Source: Caulobacteraceae bacterium (GTDB lineage Bacteria; Pseudomonadota; Alphaproteobacteria; Caulobacterales; Caulobacteraceae). From it: DNA of 37,533 bases. Position 1 is the first letter of the stretch. Each line of letters opens with the position of its first letter. The stretch covers positions 1 to 37,533 of the forward strand of contig JAIESL010000056.1 in assembly GCA_019746095.1 (NCBI GenBank). The letters are read 5' to 3'. Shown piece after piece: positions 32,829 to 37,533 of this stretch. Position numbers and translations under genes: made by a program. The notes under the pieces were generated by a model. The model was not told the origin of the DNA. It was given only the letters and a program-made list of their open reading frames with translations, and did not search any database.

Positions 32829-33089
32829 TTAATGAACCGAGACCGGCTCCAGCTCATGGGCCAGGGCGGCGGCGAAGGCGGCTTCGCGGTCCAGCAGCAC
32901 GGCCAGCCGTTCGCCGTCCGCGCCGTGCACCGCGTACAGTGTCGCCCCGGGGTCGATCGACAACGCCCTGGCCTCGGCCACAGCGATGTCGGCGATGATG
33001 TCCGAGGCGCGGATCTCGCGCACATAGACCAGGTCGGGCGCGCCCAGTCCCCTGAGGTCTTCCCGGGTCATGATCGTGGTGGGCGTCAT
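32829..33089 (-). CDS. DUF1150-family small protein
   Basis: An 86-residue protein typical of alphaproteobacterial DUF1150, a family of unknown function usually found next to an Hsp20 gene, as here. Visible segments: DLVYVREIRASDI, VHGADGERLAVLLDREAAFAAA. An excellent AAGGAGG ribosome site lies eight bases before the ATG. Its position 91 bases downstream of hsp20 on the same strand suggests co-expression under heat or stress. Confidence 0.9.
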   Translation of the reverse strand: MTPTTIMTREDLRGLGAPDLVYVREIRASDIIADIAVAEARALSIDPGATLYAVHGADGERLAVLLDREAAFAAALAHELEPVSVH

Positions 33090-33180
33090 CAAGACCGCCT
33101 CCTTGTACGGAACGTGTGCCCGGATCGGGCCTTGGGGTCTGCCCCCCCACAAAGGAGGGCGACCGGCAAATCGGGCGCGG

Positions 33181-33603
33181 TCAGCCCGTTGTGATGGGAA
33201 TCCGCCGCACCGCGGGCTGGTCCTCGGGCCGGCTCATGTCCACATGAAGCAGACCATGCTCCAGCTGCGCCGAGTCCACGTCCAGACCGTCGGCAAGGAC
33301 AAAGCTGCGGACAAAGCCGCGCCCGGCGATCCCGCGATGCAGGAAGGCCTGGCCGGCCTGGTCGGGCAGGGGCTCCCGCTTGCCGGCGATGGTCAGCTGA
33401 CGGCCTTCAAGGGTGATCATCAGGTCGTCAGGGCCAAAGCCGGCGACGGCCAGGCTGATGCGCACCGACCGTTCGCCCCGCTGTTCGACATTGTAGGGTG
33501 GATAGCTGTCGGCCGCTGCGCGGGCGGCGCGGTCGATCAGGTCGCGGGTATGGTCAAAGCCCAGCAGGAAGGGGCTGTCGAACAGGATGGTGCGTGTCGT
33601 CAT
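33181..33603 (-). CDS. Small heat-shock protein, Hsp20/IbpA family
   Basis: A 140-residue ATP-independent holdase chaperone. The alpha-crystallin domain is clear: YPPYNVEQRGERSVRISLAVAGF, LTIAGKRE, the IAGRGFVRSFVLADGLDV segment, and the C-terminal RRIPI (IxI-like) anchoring motif. Matches alphaproteobacterial class A sHSPs. Upstream there is a putative promoter and a short leader that may fold near the ribosome site. Confidence 0.95.
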   Translation of the reverse strand: MTTRTILFDSPFLLGFDHTRDLIDRAARAAADSYPPYNVEQRGERSVRISLAVAGFGPDDLMITLEGRQLTIAGKREPLPDQAGQAFLHRGIAGRGFVRSFVLADGLDVDSAQLEHGLLHVDMSRPEDQPAVRRIPITTG

Positions 33604-33677
33604 CGTCTCTCGCCCCCGAAGCAGGCATCCGGCCGTCTGCGCCCCCCGTCATCGGCAAGGCACCGGTCGTTGAGTCC

Positions 33678-33706
33678 TAGATGGTGTGCGGTCGCCCGCG
33701 GGTCAA
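33678..33706 (-). promoter_or_regulatory. Putative heat-shock or housekeeping promoter of hsp20
   Basis: On the minus strand TTGACC, a 17-base spacer and CATCTA preceded by AC-AC/CC give a -35/-10 layout. The CCATCTA element resembles alphaproteobacterial RpoH -10 boxes. The start would be about 70 bases before the hsp20 ATG. The site overlaps the end of the DoxX gene. Confidence 0.35.
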
Positions 33707-34140
33707 CGGCGACGTGACAACCACGCGTCCGCTGACCAGGCACCGGGACCGTGGGTCGCAAGGACCAGTCCCGCCAGCATGCACATCATCGGGCCGAACA
33801 GTTCGCGCGGGATGTCGGGGAAAATCCCCTGCGACGGGGCGATCAGGGCCACGGCCACCAGGAAGTTCAGCGACAGCAGCAAGCCTGCCCATCGGGTCAG
33901 CAGACCGGGTATCAGCAGCACGCCGATCAGCATCTGGGCCCACACCGAGACCGGTGCGGCCAGGGCGGGCATGGGGGCATCCAGGGCTGTCAGGAAACCC
34001 TGGAACTCGGTCATGCGCTCGGCCGAGGTTATGTTGTCCCAGACGCCCCAGACCAGAAAGCCGCCCAGATACAGCCGCAGCAGCAGGAAGGCGGCGTCCC
34101 CGCCGCGCTTGAGGCCGTCGAGCCTGAGCCAGTTGTTCAT
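33703..34140 (-). CDS. DoxX-family membrane protein
   Basis: A 145-residue protein with four hydrophobic helices: LLLRLYLGGFLVWGVWDNI, VSVWAQMLIGVLLIPGLLTRWAGLLL, FLVAVALIA and MMCMLAGLVLA. The arrangement matches the DoxX/quinol-oxidase-associated superfamily; function in bacteria is mostly undefined. Two consecutive ATGs exist; the second (34140) lies six bases after GGAG and is preferred. Ends in basic SRRR. Confidence 0.85.
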   Translation of the reverse strand: MNNWLRLDGLKRGGDAAFLLLRLYLGGFLVWGVWDNITSAERMTEFQGFLTALDAPMPALAAPVSVWAQMLIGVLLIPGLLTRWAGLLLSLNFLVAVALIAPSQGIFPDIPRELFGPMMCMLAGLVLATHGPGAWSADAWLSRRR

Positions 34141-34178
34141 CATCGTCTCCGGAATGGGAGGCAGCTGCGGCCCCCTGG

Positions 34179-34218
34179 ATGGACGAAGGTCCCGCGGTTG
34201 CCCGCGGGATCTTCGATG
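34179..34218 (-). terminator. Hairpin after the S41 peptidase gene (copy A of a duplicated element)
   Basis: Minus strand: CGAAGATCCCGCGG-GCAA-CCGCGGGACCTTCG, a long stem with minor mismatches, 9 bases past the S41 stop. It matches the hairpin after tRNA-Ala at 35 of 40 bases. It likely ends the S41 transcript, although the run after the stem (TCCATCC) is not a strong U-tract. Confidence 0.7.
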
Positions 34219-34226
34219 CGAGGCGG

Positions 34227-35318
34227 TCAGTCCCGCGGCTGATCCAGTGAGGCCAGGCCCTCCTCCGCAATGACCCGTCGCACACCCGTGGCGTCCTTCA
34301 GGATCGCTTCAAGGGCCAGGCGATGGGCGTGCGTCAGGGCCTCGTCGGCGGGAACCTCGACGTCTGGCGGAACGCCCACGCCCTCCCAGTTTGTCCCGGT
34401 CATGACGTTGCTGACGATTCCCATCGGGATAAAGGCGACAAACCCGCCGCTGAGCGGTCGGTAGCCCCCCGGAGTCGCCGCGCCGGAGGTTGTCTGACCG
34501 ACCAGGGTCGCCCGTCCCATGGCTTGCAGATCGTAGGCGAACTCCTCCGCCCCGGAACCGGTGCCTTCGTCAATCAGCACATAGACGGGTTTGCCCGCGA
34601 ACCCCGGGGTCCGGGGCTCTGCATGGAAGGTCCTGTTCTGTGATGGGTCAGACACCACCTCAAGGCGGACCGTGGCCGTGCGCTCCGAGACGAGGTGGCC
34701 GATCACATTGGCCACACCGGCTGGCTCGCCACCCGGTGTTCCGCGCACGTCGATGATCAGCGCACCGGTGTCGGCCAGCAGGCCCATGGCGGCGGCCAGC
34801 TTTTCAACACCGGGCGGCGTGTCGAGAAGCAGGGTGAGGCGGAGATATCCCACATTGCCTGCCAGCCACCGGACCTCCGGGATCTCGCTGCCGCGCAGGC
34901 GCACCTCCTCGTGGAATTCGGCGAGTTCTTCCGCCGTCGGCGGGGCATCAGTGAAGCCGGCGACGGCCTCCGGGCCGAAGTATCGGACAGGGAAATGCTG
35001 GTCGTTGACGACGGGAGTGATCTTGCCCTCGATCAGGGCCATCAGCTCTGCGGCGGTTCGCGCGCTCCGGAACTCCCCGCGCCGCTCCATGGCCTCGATC
35101 TCGTTCGCCGCAGCGATACCGCGCTCGCGGAAGGCGAAGCGTTCGCGCAGGGTCTGGGCCAGCGCCAGGATCACCGCCTGGTTCTCATCGGCGCTCACCG
35201 TTACGGCGGCGGGGTCCGGACGCTGTTGCGGTTGGCCCAGGGCGACGCCCGGCATCAGGGTAAGGGCGAGCGCTGCGGCACAGGCAGCGAAAATCGACGA
35301 CTTGGGTTCATGGGTCAT
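34227..35318 (-). CDS. S41-family (C-terminal processing/tricorn-like) serine peptidase, exported
   Basis: A 363-residue protein with a signal peptide (FAACAAALALTLMPGVALG). The N-terminal helical segment (LAQTLRERFAFRERGIAAANE) resembles the Peptidase_S41_N domain; the catalytic domain contains VGYLRLTLLLD, ALIIDVRGTPGG and YVLIDEGTGSGAEEFAYDLQ, in which Ser in the GSGAEE segment is the expected nucleophile. It resembles IRBP/tricorn-type S41 proteins without a PDZ domain. It is flanked by near-identical hairpins (34179 and 35437) and lies directly downstream of tRNA-Ala, which suggests it may be a relative newcomer. Confidence 0.88.
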   Translation of the reverse strand: MTHEPKSSIFAACAAALALTLMPGVALGQPQQRPDPAAVTVSADENQAVILALAQTLRERFAFRERGIAAANEIEAMERRGEFRSARTAAELMALIEGKITPVVNDQHFPVRYFGPEAVAGFTDAPPTAEELAEFHEEVRLRGSEIPEVRWLAGNVGYLRLTLLLDTPPGVEKLAAAMGLLADTGALIIDVRGTPGGEPAGVANVIGHLVSERTATVRLEVVSDPSQNRTFHAEPRTPGFAGKPVYVLIDEGTGSGAEEFAYDLQAMGRATLVGQTTSGAATPGGYRPLSGGFVAFIPMGIVSNVMTGTNWEGVGVPPDVEVPADEALTHAHRLALEAILKDATGVRRVIAEEGLASLDQPRD

Positions 35319-35436
35319 GATGGGGTTCCACTCCGATGGGTATCGCCATCAGAGAGGCTCCAAGCCTCGCGCCTGGATGCACACGAGGACACCCGGAATA
35401 TGTACCGGGTCATTCTTCCCCGAATACGGTCCCGAA

Positions 35437-35474
35437 ATGGACGAAGGCCCCGCGGTTTCCCGCAGGGCCTTCGA

Positions 35475-35476
<2 letters not shown>
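35437..35476 (-). terminator. Terminator after tRNA-Ala (copy B of a duplicated element)
   Basis: Minus strand: CGAAGGCCC-T-GCGG-GAAA-CCGC-GGGGCCTTCG, beginning at the tRNA CCA end. This is a typical tRNA-proximal terminator hairpin. The same 40-base sequence recurs at 34179-34218 with five differences, two of which are compensatory-type changes within the stem. Confidence 0.8.
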
Positions 35477-35550
<74 letters not shown>

Positions 35551-35666
35551 GAACCTCAGGCTGTCAGGCCTTTCAGTCGGATCGCTTGGGGGCCGGGAGG
35601 CCCTGCTGCGAGGCGGCGGAACCTATGTCAGGGTCTGATCACGATCAAGCCCGTTTCCGGGATTTA

Positions 35667-35715
35667 TTTTCGACTCCGCCGGACCGCTGAAAAACCGTCC
35701 GGCGGAGGTCGAAAA
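35667..35715 (-). terminator. Large 18-bp hairpin after the FYDLN-acid gene
   Basis: TTTTCGAC-TCCGCCGGAC pairs with GTCCGGCGGA-G-GTCGAAAA, 18 base pairs with a single bulged G and a 12-base loop. It begins 7 bases past the stop of the minus-strand gene. The A/T base of the stem replaces a classical U-tract, so it could work in either direction. Confidence 0.7.
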
Positions 35716-35721
35716 CTGGAT

Positions 35722-36180
35722 CTAGTCGTCGTCCTTCGAGGCCTTGATCTCATCCTCGAAATTGTCGTCGTCCTCGTCCTCGATGAAGGGGACAGAATCG
35801 TCGTCGTCGTCGGCCAGGACGTCGTCGTCCTCGACCGCTTCGCCCATGCCGGGCTCCTCGGTCGGGTCGACAACGGCGTCGTCATCATCGTCCGGCGTCA
35901 GGATGGGCTCGTGGCCTTCCTGATCGATCTCGGGCGTTGCGACTGCTTCCTCTTCATCGTCCTCGTCGCCGTCGACCTTCTTGTCCTTGACCTGATCCTC
36001 ATCAGAGTCGTCGGCGGCATAGCCGGCCGGCCGGCCACGGCGGTTGCGCAGCTTCAGCGCCTCCTCCGGATCGAAGTCGGTGCCGCATTTGGGGCAGTGG
36101 GCGGGGCGACGGCCCAGGTCGTAGAATTTGGCCTGGCAGTTCGGGCAGACCTGCTTCTGGCCCAGTTCGGGTTTGGCCAC
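35722..36180 (-). CDS. FYDLN-acid (TIGR02300-type) protein
   Basis: A 152-residue protein with a zinc-ribbon-like N-terminus ([22 protein letters not shown], two CxxC pairs with the FYDL motif) and a long, extremely acidic tail with DDDD/EDDD runs. This is the alphaproteobacterial family known as FYDLN_acid; function unknown. The GTG at 36180 begins [15 protein letters not shown], as in relatives; the upstream ATG would add 17 unrelated residues. It is divergent from aroA with a 120-base gap. Confidence 0.9.
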   Translation of the reverse strand: MAKPELGQKQVCPNCQAKFYDLGRRPAHCPKCGTDFDPEEALKLRNRRGRPAGYAADDSDEDQVKDKKVDGDEDDEEEAVATPEIDQEGHEPILTPDDDDDAVVDPTEEPGMGEAVEDDDVLADDDDDSVPFIEDEDDDNFEDEIKASKDDD

Positions 36181-36300
36181 GGTGGAAAGACCTTTGGCGG
36201 GAGTGGGGAAATGGGGCGGCTCCCTTGCCACCCCCGGACGCCGCTGTCAAAAGCCATCTCCGCGCCCCCGCGCCCGATTGACCTGTTCGGAGACCGCAGG

Positions 36301-37533
36301 GTGTCGATTCCCGCCCAACTGACCGCCCGCCGCAGCCCCGCGCTGTCCGGCCGGGTGCGGGCTCCGGGCGACAAGTCCATCTCCCACCGCGCCCTGATCC
36401 TGGGGGCCATGGCGACCGGCGTCACCGACATCGAGGGCCTGCTCGAGGGCGACGATATCCTGGCGACGGCGCGGGCGGTCGAGGCCTTCGGCGCGACGGT
36501 CGAGCGGCTCGGCCAAGGCCGCTGGCGGGTGACCGGGCAGGGCGGGTTCCGGCAGCCCGCCGGGGTCATCGACTGCGGCAACGCCGGGACAGGCGTGCGG
36601 CTGCTGATGGGGGCGGCGGCGGGCTATCCGATCACCGTGACCTTCGACGGTGACGCCAGCCTGCGAAAGCGGCCGATGAAGCGGGTGACGGGGCCGTTGG
36701 CGGAGATGGGTGCTCGGTTCGAGTGGCGCGGCGAAGCGGATCGGCTACCGGTGACGGTGAGTGGCGGCGGGCTGAATGCGATTGGCTATCTCATGCCGGT
36801 TGCGTCCGCCCAGGTTAAGTCGGCGATCCTTCTGGCCGGCGTGAACGCTCGGGGCGAAACAGTCGTGGTCGAGCCGGTGCGAACCCGGGACCATACGGAA
36901 CGCATGCTGGGAGCCTTTGGTTTTGGTCTTTGCTCTCAGGATGAGTCGGGCGAACAGGCCATCAATTTCTGTGGTGGCCAGCCTCTGGTCGGCACCGCCG
37001 TCGCCGTCCCCGGCGATCCATCCTCCGCTGCCTTCCCCTTGGCCGCCGGCCTGATCGTTCCCGGCTCCGCATTGACGGTCGAGGGCGTGATGCTCAATCC
37101 GTTGCGGGCCGGCCTGTTCGAGACCTGGCGCGAGATGGGGGCGGATCTGACGGTCTCGAACCGCTGCATGGCGGGTGGCGAGGAAGTCGGCGACGTCACC
37201 GCCCGGCATTCGGTGCTGAAGGGGGTGGTCGTGCCGCCGGAACGCGCCGCCTCGATGATCGACGAATATCCGGTACTCGCGGCAACCGCCGCTTTCGCCG
37301 AGGGTGCCACCGTCATGCGCGGCATCGGCGAAATGCGGGTCAAGGAGAGCGACCGCATCGCCCTGATGGCGGCGGGCCTGGCCGCCTGTGGCGTCCGCGT
37401 CGAGGAGGAGCCGGAGGGCTTCACCGTCTTCGGCGGCCCGGTGAAGGGCGGTGCGACCGTCACCACCCACGGCGACCACCGCATCGCCATGAGCCATCTG
37501 GTGCTGGGTCTGGCGGCGGACGAGGCGGTGACA
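36301..37533 (+). CDS. aroA: 3-phosphoshikimate 1-carboxyvinyltransferase (EPSP synthase), 3' end outside the window
   Basis: Sixth step of the shikimate pathway, joining PEP and shikimate-3-phosphate. 411 codons are present and roughly 30 more are expected. Motifs: [77 protein letters not shown] and MRVKESDR, the pattern of class II-type EPSP synthases. GTG start follows GGAG at 8 bases. Codon use between about 36700 and 37010 is noticeably less GC-rich than in the flanking parts of the gene. Confidence 0.95.
   Translation, partial: MSIPAQLTARRSPALSGRVRAPGDKSISHRALILGAMATGVTDIEGLLEGDDILATARAVEAFGATVERLGQGRWRVTGQGGFRQPAGVIDCGNAGTGVRLLMGAAAGYPITVTFDGDASLRKRPMKRVTGPLAEMGARFEWRGEADRLPVTVSGGGLNAIGYLMPVASAQVKSAILLAGVNARGETVVVEPVRTRDHTERMLGAFGFGLCSQDESGEQAINFCGGQPLVGTAVAVPGDPSSAAFPLAAGLIVPGSALTVEGVMLNPLRAGLFETWREMGADLTVSNRCMAGGEEVGDVTARHSVLKGVVVPPERAASMIDEYPVLAATAAFAEGATVMRGIGEMRVKESDRIALMAAGLAACGVRVEEEPEGFTVFGGPVKGGATVTTHGDHRIAMSHLVLGLAADEAVT

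Overview
The window looks like a chromosomal segment of a Caulobacterales alphaproteobacterium, most likely Brevundimonas or a close relative. This rests on the very high GC content, frequent GTG/TTG starts, and alphaproteobacterial genes such as an FYDLN-acid (TIGR02300-type) protein, a DUF1150 gene beside an Hsp20 gene, an FzlA-like GST-fold protein, a TadG-like von Willebrand protein, and an rnd-lptC-lptA-lptB-rpoN-hpf-ptsN neighbourhood. It is mainly core chromosome. I see no prophage, insertion sequence, transposase, rRNA or CRISPR array. The genus is an inference from gene content, not from a search.

Layout. 1-3.6 kb: UDP-glucose dehydrogenase (ugd), a tiny membrane protein, a YiaD-like OmpA lipoprotein and an isopenicillin-N-synthase-like oxygenase. 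3.6-8.3 kb (minus): a TadG-like surface/pilus protein carrying two copies of an FCCH-like module, an M2 (ACE-like) metallopeptidase lipoprotein and the glycosyltransferase MtgA. 8.4-12.7 kb (minus): a metal-homeostasis block of a NicO/TauE-like membrane protein, a His-rich CDF transporter, a COG0523 metallochaperone GTPase, a DUF1330 protein and a WD40 protein. The last three overlap by ATGA junctions, and a Zur-like dyad precedes the first gene. 12.7-13.5 kb: an unrecognised acidic protein with a 56-residue tandem duplication. 13.8-15.4 kb: rplU-rpmA-GNAT, with a terminator-like hairpin between promoter and rplU start.

15.4-17.8 kb (minus): four small envelope or membrane proteins, including a BA14K-like Gly/Tyr-rich secreted protein. 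17.9-22.4 kb: threonine ammonia-lyase and an FKBP lipoprotein, converging on queG, the FzlA-like gene and a FieF-like CDF. 22.5-25.5 kb: a MerR-like/citrate-synthase fusion that has lost all three catalytic residues, then uppP, then an NDUFA9-like NAD(P)-binding protein. 25.7-32.8 kb: tRNA-Leu(CAG), then rnd, lptC, lptA, lptB, rpoN, hpf and ptsN, interrupted by an inverted M20 peptidase gene. 32.8-37.5 kb: DUF1150-Hsp20, DoxX, an S41 peptidase bracketed by two near-identical terminator hairpins, tRNA-Ala(GGC), the FYDLN protein, and the 5' part of aroA running off the window.

The items most worth following are the catalytically dead citrate-synthase/HTH fusion, the metal-homeostasis block with its operator-like dyad, the rplU leader hairpin, the duplicated hairpin around the S41 gene, the FCCH insertion in the TadG-like protein and the tandem-repeat protein. 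I found no complete new defence or mobile system.
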